Made by a program: the position numbers and the translations under genes
Assembly (NCBI GenBank): GCA_964019425.1
Contig: OZ025864.1
Location: forward strand, 187,001 to 251,000
Reading direction: 5' to 3'
From: Flectonema sp. DT1601
Taxonomy: Eukaryota; Euglenozoa; Diplonemea; Diplonemida; Diplonemidae
Length of the DNA: 64,000 bases
The notes under the pieces: model-generated
What the model was told of the DNA's origin: nothing
The model's input: only the letters and a program-made list of their open reading frames with translations
Database searches by the model: none
Shown here: positions 37,363-49,421 of the stretch, piece by piece
Numbering within the stretch: position 1 is the stretch's first letter
Layout: each line of letters begins with the position of its first letter

Positions 37363-39260
37363 TATGGTGCTACTCCGTTTAGACGTTGCAAAAGAAGAAA
37401 TAATTGAACATTTCCGTCATTGTTATTCAGATAAAGAAAAAGGGCCAAACTGTTTGCCTTATTTAGTTTGGAAAAAGGTGCGGAAGCACTTTACAAAGTC
37501 TTTGAGATGATCTTTACAAAGAAACAATACCCAGAGAGCTAGGGGCTTGCTTATGTCAGTATGCTTCCCAAGCCAAACTCTGATGGTAAAGACATCACAA
37601 AGGCGAGACCGATTGCAGTGGGTAATTGTGATGGGAAGCTATACAATTCCTTTCTGCAAGAGGCAATTGCGACTCACACGCTTGCGAAATTCCCGTTTCA
37701 AAAGGGATTCCTGAGAGGTGTACCTGGATGTATCGAACATGCTTCGATAGCAGGAGAAGCACTGAAGGATACCAAGATGAACAAGAGAAACTTGGTATTT
37801 GTTTGGGTGGACTTAGCAGATGCCTTTGGCTCTGTTGAACACCAACTTATTTTTTTCGCGATGGAATATTTCGGAATTAGCAAGAGTGTGATTGATTTTT
37901 TTAAGTTTTATTACTCAAAGCTGCGAGTGCAGATAAGAGTGAAAGATGAACTCACAGAACCAGTGGACTTTGAATCAGGAGTCTTCCAGAGATGTGTTGT
38001 ATCGCCGACCCTTTTTAATCTTGTCTTTCAGTTATTACTCGCAACACTTGCCTGCTTTAAGGACGAAGCATATCACTTTTCTTTGAAGAACACAGAAGAA
38101 AAGATTGATTTGTTACTTGCGGCATTTGCAGATGACTTACAAATAACAACATCAACAAAGGCAGGTTCAAAAGTTTTATTAAAACAACTCTCACGTTTTT
38201 TATCATGGTCTAAAGGAATGAGAGCAAAGACGCAGAAGTGCGTAGCTCATAGCTTTGAGAACGGCAAACCATGCAATCCTAATTTAGAGATTGATGGAAA
38301 GGACATGAAGGAATTTAAGTATCTGGGTAGATGGTTTGAACCAGATCAACAAGAAAAAGAATTGAAAAAAAAGAATTTCAAAACAGGTGAGAGATTTCCT
38401 GAAGAGAACAGATGACATGCCGCTTTTTGGTTCACAAAAAGCATGGGCTGTTCAAAACCTTTTACTTTCGAAACTCACGTGGAGCTTAATGATACATGTG
38501 CTTTCATTGGCGTTTGCGAAGAAATTAGATAGGATTATGTTACCTTATCTAAAAAAATGGTGGAGATTTGTTAGATCTGCCAATACAGTTATTTTATTTT
38601 CTGGTTCGAAAAAGACGGTTGTCCTGAGACACAAAAGAGTACAAACACTCTTCAAACAGGCGCAATCGATTAAGTTAGACTTATTACGCACGTCGAGCGA
38701 TAGCGATATCGTGAACACGTATTGGGTAATAAGCGAAAGGACAAAGAACTGGTCGAAAAAGTACTCAGCCTCTAAGGACTGGGAGAGACTGCTAAAATAT
38801 TTTTCGTATCGTACCTTAGCTGTCCAAAGAGCTGGCATGGGCCATAGATTGCGTGATCTAAAACCAACCTGTCCAGATCTATTAAAAAAGTACGAAGAAG
38901 AAGCGATGGGTGAATTACTTCATTCACTCAAGAAGCTACAGATGCAAGGGGAATAGAAGATGCAAAATGACTTCTCTTGGACCACATCTTAAGAGAAGGA
39001 GCATCCAGAAAGCAACGTCCAACACATTGCCATCACAGGACAACCTCCGCAGATGTCGATTGCGAACGCTGACCAAAACTGTATTTTATGTGGAAGAGTC
39101 AACCCAACTTTGCGTCATGTGCTCACAGCTTGTCCAGTTGCACTGAAGCAAGGGCGTTTTACATGGAGAAATATGGCCACATGGCAAGAGACCGCTTATG
39201 ACAAGTAAAGTTGTAGAACAAGCAACTACAATTTTTCAGAATGTAGGTGCACCTGTTTTT
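37363..39260 (+). pseudogene. Decayed, 5'-truncated LINE (non-LTR retrotransposon) ORF2 fragment
   Basis: Reverse transcriptase motifs are spread over at least three frames. The first (37363-37509) covers the RT entry region (KGPNCLPYLVWKKV). After a frame change and an in-frame TAG near 37536, the second frame (to 38415) carries KARPIAVGN, WVDLADAFGSV, a GxxQGxxLSP-like segment (GVFQRCVVSPTLF), AFADDLQI (about 38125-38145) and the thumb KYLGRWFEP. A further shift near 38390 leads to 38956. A terminal C-x2-C-x8-H-x4-C knuckle (39080-39133, CILCGR...HVLTAC) is in another frame. The order is that of APE-type LINE ORF2 C-termini; the endonuclease is missing. It is inserted at, or has truncated, the end of the satellite. 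Confidence 0.88.
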
Positions 39261-39742
39261 CAGGAATAGAAGGCAATAACAAGAGACAAGCAACGAACCT
39301 ATGATAAAAAGCCCCACGGGTTATTTATACAAAAGATCGTTTGCGGAAATGAAATGCATCTCTCTGCCTGTTTGTGTTTGTTACAAAGTTTATTTGTTGA
39401 AGAAGAAAGAACTATTTCTCCCCCAACCATCTAAGATTAGGATAGGATCACATGAATGTCCTTAGTATCTGTTCTGCCAGTTACGCGTATTACTTTATAT
39501 TCTTTATTCAGGTGCTGTACAGACATGGAAAGCAAATTACTGTTTTCTGACTACTACGTTTGATTTTTTGGGCTGAGTCGGAGGGAATGACGGCATAAGC
39601 TGCCTGCAGTTCGGATGTCTTAGGTGTTAAAAGGGAGTTCCCTTTAGAATTTTTTTATTTTGTTTTTTTTCTGTAAAAAAAAGAATTCCAAAGTAAGAGT
39701 CTTATTCACAAGAATCATTCCTTCTAAAGTTATAAAAGAACG
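39261..39742. other. Intergenic region, no gene seen
   Basis: About 480 bp between the LINE remnant and the first host gene. It includes poly-T near 39645-39671 and several short open stretches without recognisable content. The LINE 3' end is not defined by a clear poly-A or short tandem tail. The last 100 bases should contain the 5' region of the downstream gene. Confidence 0.6.
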
Positions 39743-42700
39743 ATGGATTCCAAAAGAGATATAATATCAATTATAAAGACCATCAGAGATGATGAGAAAA
39801 TTATTGAAATTGCGTTGCAAGCATGCTCTGCTGTTGTAAAAGGAAGTTTCTTGAAAACATCTACGGCTAAGTGGTTTGGTAAACAAGCAGGGGTGGAAGA
39901 AGTGGAAGATTCTGATCCGAAATTTGGAGATGGAATTGATAAGGCTAGCGGTGCTAATAAACCATCAGAAATATTGAAACTTCGATTTTACGAACCAACA
40001 TTTAAACCTTATGGTGGGATGTTGGATTCATCCGGTCAGAATGAGCTTTACACATCAATATCACAGTGGTCATATCCGACTGGACCGTTATGGGCATCAG
40101 AGACTATGTCTGAACTACGCCATAATGCCAATGTTGTAGTGGATCATCACTCAGGTGGTGAACCCACCGAAGTAGTACTTCCGTTATATTTATATAGTGC
40201 TTCTCAAAAGGGATTGCCGTATGTTTGGGCGATTTGGAATTCACATTCGAGTCCATGTTCATGGTCTGTTGTCAACAACAAACACTTAGAGAAATCCTAT
40301 CAGGATAGTAAAGGTGGTATGATGGTAGTTGAAAAAGATTGGTTTTCAGAAATATTTAGAAAATCGATTCCAACTGGATCCGTACCGATTCAGAAAATAT
40401 CAGTAGATGATGTTAACAGTCCCCTTCATGGGTACATTATAGATGGTATTTTTCATGTTGAAAAAAAATATTTTACAAGTACTTCTTTTCAGCTAATCAG
40501 ATACCAACTCAACGACAAAAGTCATTCATTTAATCCTCTTCTTGATACTGTTGCTTGGTTACCCAGACCTGTTGTTGGTAATTCTATTGAATTTGAAACT
40601 TCACTTTGTGATCTTCCACCTTGTGGAGTAGTTGAGTATTTGTACAGTCGGAGATCGGATGAAACCATATCATGGGCATCCGATTGGAAATGTCACTATG
40701 CTTTAGGAGGCATTGCTTTGGTATGTTTTTTTTTCCCCCCCCTCCCTTGATATTAATTTTGTTTTTAATACCTAACGTTGTTACTGTTTTGTTAAAGTTT
40801 CACCCGCTGCAACTGTTGTTTCAGCTGGATTGTTAGATTGGTGTGGTGAGGAACTGAATATTTTTTGTTGTTTTAATATAACCCAAACAATCAATCACCA
40901 ACAGATGTTTATATCACAGCTGTTTGAAGTACCAAATCAACAGGAATACAATTCAGCTTTACACTCTGACTTTAAAGCTTTTATAAATATGTTAAGTTCT
41001 GATAAAGTAGACGATCGGTTCGTTGAACTGATTGCTGAGGCAAGCAAAGATGACACAACGGAGACTACGGAAGAGGAGGACGAAAAGTCGTTCTTAAAAG
41101 CAATGAATTACTTTAGTGAAATGCGAGATCTCGTTTTGATGTTGAGCGAAAATGGTCTCAACGGAAATATAATAAAAGAGGCGATTCAATACAAGATTGG
41201 ATCCAATACTCAACCACCACCAATGGCGTTGGCACACGCACTTGAAATTCAATATCTCTGTTGGAAAAAACAATCATATTTATTGCTACTCTCCGGGGCT
41301 AGACCTTGTTGTGTTGCTAGTGGAAAAGTTGTTCCACTACAGAGGTTAAATATCACACTTGATAATCAAATATTTTGGCAATTAAATTACACTATGAGAA
41401 TGTACCAGTGGGGATGTACACCAAAAATTCACATAAATAAGGTACAATCTTGTACTGATCTTGAAGGTAAGTACCAACACGTCCCTGATTCTGATCAATT
41501 TATAAGTAAAAAACAACAAATAGCATTTTCAAAAAATGGAAATTGGTTAGTATCAAAAACAAACAATGACTCACCAACACATGAGGTTGACGATTATTGG
41601 TTTGAAGCAGCAACGTGGTTGCTAAAGCCTTGCTCACCATTGATGTATTTCATTGATAAAGCGATTGAATTAGCTAAAGATACTCAAAATATAGAACTAA
41701 AGTCATACAGAGGAATAAAGAACGTATCTCTACCACGAACGTTATACGCTGAGGATAACGTAGTACTGTGGGGAGCTTATTCTTCGACATCAGGTGATAG
41801 GGGTGTGGCTACTTCATTCGCAGGAGACGATACCAAAGTAGCTGTTTTCTCTCTCACTGGTATGTCTACTAATTTCGTGTTTTTTACAAAACAAGGAGAG
41901 AGAGAAGGAGGGAGTTGATAACAAACAAAACAGGCTCAACACCCATTCTGATTTCACGTTGGTCCAGATACGGTCGTGAGAGAGAATTATTATATCCAGC
42001 AAACACCCAATTCCAAGTAACGTCTTCTTTAAGTGAAGAACAACAAGAAATTCTTGGAAAAAAAAATCTTCAAATTTTCTCAATGACCGAAGTCGATGAG
42101 AAAAAATCTCTCTTGGCGTATTTGAGAGGATTGGTTAATCACGTCGTGGGGACTGAGAAGGCATCAAAAATGCCGAAACACGTAAAACAAATATTTAAAA
42201 TAATGCAATTTATAGAAGACGAGAAATACTCAGCAGCTTTACGTGAATGTTGTAATCCAGATGAACTCGTTGTTGAAACAGATGCTGGCAGAGATGTTTC
42301 TCATCTCCTTCAACAGCTAGACGAGTCTGGTTCTCTTGGTGTAGTTGCAAACATAGCAAGATACAACACTAATATGGGTGATCCTGCAACGTTGCAAAGA
42401 TTAGTTATGGCGGGGGAGGTTCAGGGATTGGAACCCAAAGATGCAATTGTTTGGTTGTATTTCTTTGAAGACTTGGAGAGAATAGAAATATCGACAATAC
42501 AAGAAATCGTTTCAATGGAAATGAAATTCAGAATTGACATCATAGATGATCAGTTACGGAAATGCAGTAACTTTAATAGTCATCTACTCAACACGCAGTT
42601 AGTTGATCTCAGTCATGTTTTAGTATCCGGTCTGACTGATGAAGCAACTCACTTTAATGGATACTATGAGGTGGATGACAAGCGAACGTTTCAGTCTGCT

Positions 42701-45079
42701 GTTGATCACTTTCCCACATTTACAAAAATAAACAGCAGCAGGGTGGAATCTCATGAAAAAATAAGTTACGACACCACAGATAAATTATGGACGATTACAG
42801 ACACAGAGATGAGATCTTCATCATCAAAGAATGAATGGAAACCTGTCAATGATGTCATCCTTACTTGGGGATGTCAAACATGGCATCAACATTGTGATTT
42901 TAACATGACTGCTAAACAGCAAAAATATGGAACACCTGTTGTAAAGGTACACACAATGCATTATTTAGTCAACGACAGTTCAATTCTTGACGATGAAGGA
43001 CTCTCTGAGTTGAATACACTTATATCTGAGCTTCAGGATGAAAACAGCACTGATGGGACTCTTCAAATCGCATTAGCAATGAAAGATAAAAAGAAAATTA
43101 ATTATTCACAAGATGTTGATTTGAATAATGAGATTTTTAAAATTCCTTGTAAACCTGAATCAATAGTAAGGAGTGGTGACGTTAATTTTAATTTCGAATT
43201 CAAGACAATTATTTATCACAAAAAATACTTAAAGGAAACAGACCTTTCAACTGAACCGGTCAGCTCTGACGAAGAAAACGATCGCAGTGAATTACAAAAT
43301 GGTTTTATATTAGAGATTCATCCCAACACGATAGAAGACCCAATCATCACACAGTTAGATAATTTGACTCCCGTAAAATCAAATTGGAGAGATGTACTAA
43401 ATTTCGGTCAATACCTCTCAGCTCCTAATGTCATTCACAGGTTAAAACAAGACGTCGCCCATCGCAGAAATCGACCTCTTGAAAACTCTCAAGAACTAAA
43501 TACTAACTTTTTTCGGGAATATATATATTATGAAGGAAAGGAAGAATTCAAATTTTTCAGCAGGTGGAGAAAGGCTTTGAAACAATCTGAAATAGATCTT
43601 AAAACCGCCTGTGAAATCGGAGTTGATGATCAAAAAATTTCTGTTGCAAACAAACGACGAGACCGCGCCTGTGAAATAGCCCTTGAGAAGAAACCTCCAA
43701 TGGAGAGGATGAAAAGAACTTTTTCAGAAGTTGCTATAATTCCGTCACAGCCATCTGTCATAGCATCGAGAGCTAATGGATTGCTTACAGTTGGTGTTGG
43801 TCAGGCAGGTTGTTATATAACACAAAAGTTGTGGGAGTTGTATGCTGTCGAACACAATGTTATTTCATCATCAAACCTTGAAGCGTTGAATCCACTTGGA
43901 GCTGTGGAATCAATTTTTGCTGAAAAAAATGATGGCCGATGGGTACCTCGCAGTGTCTTCGTCGATTGTGAAATTGGCACCCCCGACACTGTTCGAAAGA
44001 ATATGCAATCGGCTGGTCTCAGTGTTGAAGCACGTGACTTTGTATCTGGAGGCAACGGTTCAAGTTGTATCTACCCGAGAGGTTATTATGATAAGGTCAC
44101 TAAACTTAAGAGTCAAGAAGCCGTTCGAAGACATGCAGAAGAACTCGACTCAGTTCAGGGAATTCTGTTAAACCATTCTATTGGTGGTGGTACTGGATCA
44201 GGAATGGGAATGTCTCTGTTCAATTCTCTCCGTGATTATTTTCCGAAATCTGCACTTCAAACTTACGGAGTTTTACCATCGCAGCGGATATCACAACTGC
44301 CTGTGGAACCCTTGAACTTTTTATTAGCGATGAGTGGGTTGATGGACAACGCGACTTTCTGTTGTCTATTTGACAATCAATCGATTTACAGACTGTTATC
44401 AATGCCAAGTATGGTTGTTCCTAAACCGAACTTCTCAAACATTAATAGGCTTATCGCACATACAATCGCTTCTGTTACTTGTTCTACGAGATTTCCATCT
44501 CAGTCAATGAGAGTTGACTTGAAGTGTTTAGAAACTAACTTGGTACCATATCAAGAAATGCATTTTGTAGTTCCAAGCTTCTCTCCACTGATAAGTAAAT
44601 ATACGACCGATGAGGCGTTTTCAGCAGTTCCGTCTGTTGCTGCTTTGACGAAATCAGTAATTTCAACTTGCATGTCTTCTGTTAATATTACAAAGGGAAA
44701 ACTACTTGGATGTCATTTACAATACAGAGGTGACGTCTCTGAAGGACTAGCTAACTTGGGTTGTAGAAGCGTGAGAACAACGTTACCAAAATGTAGTTGG
44801 CAGCCGTGTGCTGTGAAAAGTGCGACTTCAACAGCTCCTCCTGGTACTGTTCCAGATTCTGATCTAATTAAATTAGACAGATCTGTAGTGATGTTGAGTA
44901 ACAGTTCAGCTGTTGGTGTTTTATTAAGAAAACTTTCAGACACAGCTGCGAGACTACAATGCTACAGAGCATACTACCATTGGTATGTTGGTAACGGTAT
45001 TGATGAGGGGGAGTTCTCTGAAGCAAGATGTCAACTTGAAAGTCTTGATCGTAGTTATGGAGATGTGATTCAGTCATGA
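39743..45079 (+). CDS. ADP-ribosyltransferase (R-S-E type) fused to an alpha-tubulin-like domain
   Basis: Predicted exons 39743-40720, 40905-41859 and 41934-45079, with GT-AG introns and matching phases, give 1692 residues. Residues 1-585 match no family I recognise. Residues about 590-675 show the arginine-specific mono-ART triad: YRG (about 592), SSTS (about 617), and E660-x-E662 in RERELLYPANTQFQV. The second intron splits this domain; splicing joins VAVFSLTG to STPILISRW. Residues 680-1255 are unassigned. Residues 1260-1692 are a full-length tubulin fold closest to alpha: VGVGQAG at its start, GGGTGSGMG (about 1394-1402) at the spacing expected for the nucleotide-binding T4 loop, TNLVPYQEMHF, and YHWYVGNGIDEGEFSEA near the end. 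The acidic C-terminal tail is absent. ARTs transfer ADP-ribose from NAD to protein side chains; acting on microtubules is an inference from the fusion. The start is the first ATG of the open frame. Confidence 0.82.
40721..40904 (+). other. Intron 1 of the ART-tubulin gene
   Basis: GTATGT donor after codon TTG, and a CAACAG acceptor before ATGTTT. Length 184, phase 0. The intron is T-rich. A downstream open frame runs through the last 75 bases, but using the inner AG at 40796-40797 leads to a stop, so the longer intron is preferred. Confidence 0.7.
41860..41933 (+). other. Intron 2 of the ART-tubulin gene
   Basis: GTATGT donor, AACAG acceptor, 74 bases, phase 1. It joins the ART beta-strand VAVFSLTG to the strand carrying the catalytic Glu. 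Without removal the frame stops at 41916. Confidence 0.85.
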
Positions 45080-45378
45080 GAGGGAGAGAGAGGGAGTCAA
45101 ATTACTGTTCTTTTTTTGTATTATTATAATTTATAAGTATATAGTGATGACCAAAGAGTGAGTGTGTTGGCACACAACTACTGCTACTGGTCGTCTTACT
45201 TTCTTTCTTTTATTATTATTGCTAACATACATTTGTTGGAAATGGGAAACAAAACAAAAATAATTACAATTTTCCTTTTTTTTTTTTTTTTTCCCTGTTC
45301 TGATTTTGTGATGTTCGTTATAATGTCTTGTAATTTTTTGGAGATTAGTTTTATTTTTTTCATAAACAGCCCCTCAGC

Positions 45379-46387
45379 ATGATGGACAGACCTGAACACT
45401 GGTGGAGAGAGCTCCCAGAAGGGTTGTCAATATGGCAGCCATCAGGAATAATAAAGTGGGGAATGACCGAAGCAGCTGACTCTCGCACCTCAGAATGGTG
45501 GAGCATGTCTTCTCCTGCACTTAATTGTTCACTCACATTACTATATATTCTATTTGTGTGGTGGGGACCTAGGGTGATGGAGAATCGAACTGCTTGGGAA
45601 TGTAAGAACGTCATGATTGTTTATAATATTGTAATCGTGTTACTAAATTTGTACATGTTCTTGGAAATATTATATCAAACTGTTATGCTCGGTGTGTTTT
45701 TTTATTTATTTTTTATTTTATTTTTATATTGACTTTTTTAAAAATCGAAAAAAAAAACAACTAAAATAAACACAGACATGTCATGGGTTGGTAACCCTGT
45801 CGACCACAGTGAAGCCAGCATCGGTCTCACAAAGGTTCTTTATATTTATTATTTATCAAAATTAGTTGATTACGCAGATACATTTTTCTTAGTAGTTCGT
45901 AAAAACACGTATCAACTATCATTTCTTCACGTTTATCATCATTCGTTTATGTTTTGGGTTTGGTGGTTGGGTTTGAAATTTGCTGCAGGAGGAGACTCAT
46001 ATTTCTCTGCCTGGGTAAATTGTTTTGTTCATGTCGTAATGTACAGCTACTATCTTGGTAAATGTCTTGGTCTGGAACTTCGCGGAAAGAAGTACGTTAC
46101 TCAGGTATGTATTTTATCTATTGGTGTCATGGTAAGGTTGGATGGAAAAAAAAAAAAAAAAAAAAAATAAAAAATCACAGCTTCAACTTCTTCAATTCTT
46201 CCTGGTCATAGGCCACTCATCAATGTGCCTTTGGTTAGATACAAAGTATCCACATTGGGTTATGTGGTCTCTTATATTCTTTTTGTTGTCTCTCGTCGTG
46301 TTATTTTCTAATTTCTACGTTCAACAATATTTTAAAAAACCAAAACGACCAATAAGAGAATCTTCATCTCAACCAAAACAAGACTAA
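45379..46387 (+). CDS. ELO-family very-long-chain fatty acid elongase (3-ketoacyl-CoA synthase)
   Basis: Exons 45379-45691, 45776-46104 and 46181-46387; introns are GT-AG and phases agree, giving 282 residues. ELO enzymes condense malonyl-CoA with an acyl-CoA in the ER membrane, the first step of chain elongation. Seen: KLVDYADTFFLVVRKN (the K-x2-E/D-x2-DT-FF-x2-R box), the catalytic HVYHHS histidine box, NCFVHVVMYSYY and the LQLLQF segment that begins the third exon. Hydrophobic helices flank these, and a basic tail KKPKRP may serve ER retention. The family is usually 270-320 residues. A polypyrimidine tract and CAG end 9 bases before the ATG, so an upstream splice site is possible. Substrate chain length cannot be inferred. 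Confidence 0.92.
45692..45775 (+). other. Intron 1 of the ELO gene
   Basis: GTGTGT donor, CACAG acceptor, 84 bases, phase 1, T/A-rich. Splicing joins YQTVML to DMSWVGNPVD, the usual ELO loop before the first conserved box. Confidence 0.85.
46105..46180 (+). other. Intron 2 of the ELO gene
   Basis: GTATGT donor, TCACAG acceptor, 76 bases, phase 0, with a poly-A run inside. Splicing joins KKYVTQ to LQLLQF, as in ELO proteins. Confidence 0.88.
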
Positions 46388-46481
46388 ATCAATAAAGGCA
46401 AAAGACCTTTTGAGAAGAACTCTTGTTTTCATGCGAAGCGAAGAAACGCTTTTGGACACTATTCGATCTGGATGCCCATTA

Positions 46482-46515
<34 letters not shown>

Positions 46516-47084
46516 GCAGCCATTTCTAATATCGTTTGCTTCCCACCAACGCAATCTTTCAACAGGCATTGCTGCTTTTTTTTTTTTTTTTTGACTCACG
46601 GAAAAATTTCCACACGAAATTTCTTTAAAAAAAAAAAGAATTCTTGGATTTCACTGTGTAGATAAGAAGTTTATTTTTTCGCAACGGGAATTTTTTTAAC
46701 TTGTCAAAGGATAAAGAGCTCTGTGTTGATTCATAGAGGTTTACTGACGAGGGTTAAGGTAAGGGGGGGGGGCATGGTTCGATGAAAATATTTTTAATTT
46801 TTAGCCCCCTCCGAAATCCAAAACCATTATTTGTTCGACGTCCTTACGGTTTATTGATTGATTTGATTATTTTAATTCATTTTTGATAACTCTCTTCTAA
46901 TATAAAAAACTAAAATAATAACTGTGGTAAATTATAACTTTGTGTATTGCTTCCTACACTTCAATTGTTTACTTGGTGTTTATGAATGGTTCAAAAAAAA
47001 AAAAAAAAAAAAAACAACCAGCAAAGAATTCCCTCAATCACTCATTTTTTTTCGTATCTAATTTGTTTGGTAGTTGTTCGTGGT

Positions 47085-47117
<33 letters not shown>

Positions 47118-48303
47118 CCCTTCCTGCAGTTAATTTATTTAGAGCGTAAATTTTTTTTTTTTTTTTTTTTTAAATTATTCTTCTCATCTTGACCTTCGCA
47201 CATTTCCTTCAATACTATTCTTGTTTTTTTTCCTCCAACGAGTTCTCTCATAAGGTTTCTTACCTACAAAGAGATGATTGTATTTTTCTTATTCAATCCA
47301 TGAGAGGGGTTTTAGGTATTTTAAAAAAAGGTGCAAAATAACTGCCAAGAATAATTTAGGATAACAGAGTCTCTTTATAACATTATTGATAGAAGTGGAG
47401 GGAGACGTGTTGACATATCATCTCATAGTTTTTTTTTTTTGTTATTATGAATTTATAAAAAAAAAAAAAAAAAAAGAATTGGCTTTATCTTCAACTATAC
47501 AGAAAATAGTAATATAACAACAGTGATTTTTTGTTTGTGTCACGAATCTGTCGCTGACGGATGCACCCCTTCAGGGATATCAGGCACCTCGACAGTTGAG
47601 CAGTCGAATTCTTGTGGGATATCTACTTTCGACATTTTTGTGAGTTTTTTGTTTGTGTCACGAAACCTGTCACGAAACCCGTGAACCGATTTAAACTGAT
47701 AAAGCTAAAGGAGGTTTACATGTGCTGCCAACATTCTTTTTTCGTTCTTACGATACTTGTTAAAATGCAAAAAAAAAAAAAAAAAACACCGATACCTTTT
47801 TTTTTTTTTTTGCATGTCTATGTAAAACCTTGAGATATGAAAAAAAAAAAAAATAAGGACTAAAACGTTAAACCGTGCGCAAGACTCCACAACTTCAATA
47901 ATTACATTTCTTAGTAACATCCTTTGAAATTGTTTGTCGACTACTATTTGCATATCAAGAGGCTGTTAAAATTAGATTAAATTAAAAAAACCGAGTAAGA
48001 GGACGTTCTGCTGCACCAGGCGGAATCCTACTTTGAGAAGGTGGAAAAAAAAAAAAAATAAGAAGAAGAAATTAAAATAAAAGAAAAGAAAAAAAAACAA
48101 ATTAATCTACCACATCACTATTCCTAATACTGGTGGCTTGTGTTGACAAGAGTAGAGTGCTCAGTGCATATCGATTGTTATTATTAATTATTATTTTATC
48201 ATTTTTTTTTTTTTGTTTAATTATTTATTGCCTTTCACAGAATTTAACAACCACACCTTTCACTCTAATTTCAGACGCGGCTCGAAATCGGGTTTTCAAT
48301 AAA
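46388..48303. other. Intergenic region of about 1.9 kb rich in A/T homopolymers
   Basis: No gene found. It contains many A or T runs of 12-29 bases (for example around 46490, 46575, 46992, 47092, 47152, 47770, 47800) and a G9 run near 46765. A 20-base repeat ending GTTTGTGTCACGAA occurs near 47527 and 47645. The open stretch 48133-48303 upstream of the next gene reads through a T-rich tract ending in TTTCACAG (48240) and is more likely an intron or untranslated sequence than a signal peptide. Confidence 0.65.
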
Positions 48304-49197
48304 ATGCAACTTTCGGTGACTTTCCCGGATTCGTCATTTCCAGATGTTGTTTTCACTTCTACGTCCTGTTCTCTAGTGAAAGATGCAGCAGAAGTAGCAG
48401 CAGCTGAATGGAACGTTGAAGCTGATCTGCTGGAGCTTTCTTTTGCAGGACAAAAACTGATCAAAGACAGCCAACTGTTATCCCACGGGTTGGGGGTTGG
48501 TGATCAACTTGAAGTGTCTTTGATGAAATTAGTCAGCAGACGTTGGCTGACGGATTCGACTAAAATGAACTCGATTTGTCTCCTCTACGAAAAAGATGAT
48601 CTGATATCGTTGGATTGTCAGACGTTTGTTGTTAATAATTGTTTGGAATTCGAAGGGAGACTGTTGCCATTTAAAGTTGAGAATCTGTCATTTTGCAACC
48701 CAAACAGGACAATGTCAATCGTCGGTGAAAATTTTCTTTCTAAAAGTACAATTGTTAAACTTTCTATATCAGCTCTTTCGAGTGTTGTCGTAATCGAAGA
48801 AGGATTTCTTGAACAGTGTCTCACATTAACATATATCGACTTGTCTGGTCTTCACAACGTCACATCTATTGGAAGCAATTTCCTTTTTGGATGCAAAGTT
48901 TTGCCTGCAATAGACTTGTCACCTCTTCAAAGCGTAACTTCTATTGGTTCATATTTTATAAATTCTTGTGATTCGCTGTCGGAATTGAACTTGTCAGGTC
49001 TTAACAACGTTTTATCAATTGGAGGATACTTTCTAAATAATTGTCCACAAGTTGCCGACTTAGATCTTAGTTGTCTCTGCAGCCTTCAGTATGTAGGTCT
49101 CTGTTTTCTTTGTAATTGTGGATCTCTTTCGATTTCTCAAAAGAAAGATTTTTATAAGTCCGCAGTTGAGAGACGTCGGAGAGCTGAAAATGAATGA
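48304..49197 (+). CDS. Ubiquitin-like domain plus leucine-rich repeat protein
   Basis: 297 residues from ATG 48304, chosen because MQLSVTF is the first strand of a ubiquitin-like fold; the open frame extends upstream only through T-rich, intron-like sequence. Residues 1-75 are Ubl-like, with LSFAGQKLIKDSQLLSHGLG in place of ubiquitin's LIFAGKQL...TLSDYNI. There is no C-terminal GG at the domain end, so it is not a modifier precursor. Residues about 135-280 hold at least five repeats of about 23 residues with consensus FLxxCxxLxxIDLSxLxNVTSIG, resembling BspA-type LRRs (from memory). The C-terminus is charged. Ubl-LRR proteins often act as ubiquitin-pathway adaptors, but no specific partner can be inferred. 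Confidence 0.75.
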   Translation: MQLSVTFPDSSFPDVVFTSTSCSLVKDAAEVAAAEWNVEADLLELSFAGQKLIKDSQLLSHGLGVGDQLEVSLMKLVSRRWLTDSTKMNSICLLYEKDDLISLDCQTFVVNNCLEFEGRLLPFKVENLSFCNPNRTMSIVGENFLSKSTIVKLSISALSSVVVIEEGFLEQCLTLTYIDLSGLHNVTSIGSNFLFGCKVLPAIDLSPLQSVTSIGSYFINSCDSLSELNLSGLNNVLSIGGYFLNNCPQVADLDLSCLCSLQYVGLCFLCNCGSLSISQKKDFYKSAVERRRRAENE

Positions 49198-49421
49198 ATG
49201 CTGGAATATATCGTTTTTTTTCTTCTCTCCAATTTTTTTTTTTTTTTCCGCATCTCGAAGACATGTTTCATAGGCTGGTTCCTGATTGCACACAAACAAA
49301 AAACAAAGTGTGGAAAATTACTTAGTGAGGTGTCACTTCTTTTTTTTTTTTTTTAATTTTTTTTTTTTTTTTTTGATTATATTTTCTTATTCAGGGCATA
49401 CCCCCCACTTCATACAACAAG

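Noticed and set aside
40798-40904. An extra coding exon between the first two exons of the ART-tubulin gene
   Set aside because: Joining the first exon to the AG at 40796-40797 reads into a stop at 40834. The single longer intron keeps phase without difficulty.
45158-45382. Small frame upstream of the elongase gene
   Set aside because: It reads through a poly-T tract, is hydrophobic only because of TTT codons, and has no recognisable content.
48133-48303. N-terminal membrane or signal segment of the Ubl-LRR protein
   Set aside because: The hydrophobic run is encoded by a T-rich tract ending in TTTCACAG, which looks like an intron or untranslated region, and the Ubl fold starts cleanly at the later ATG.
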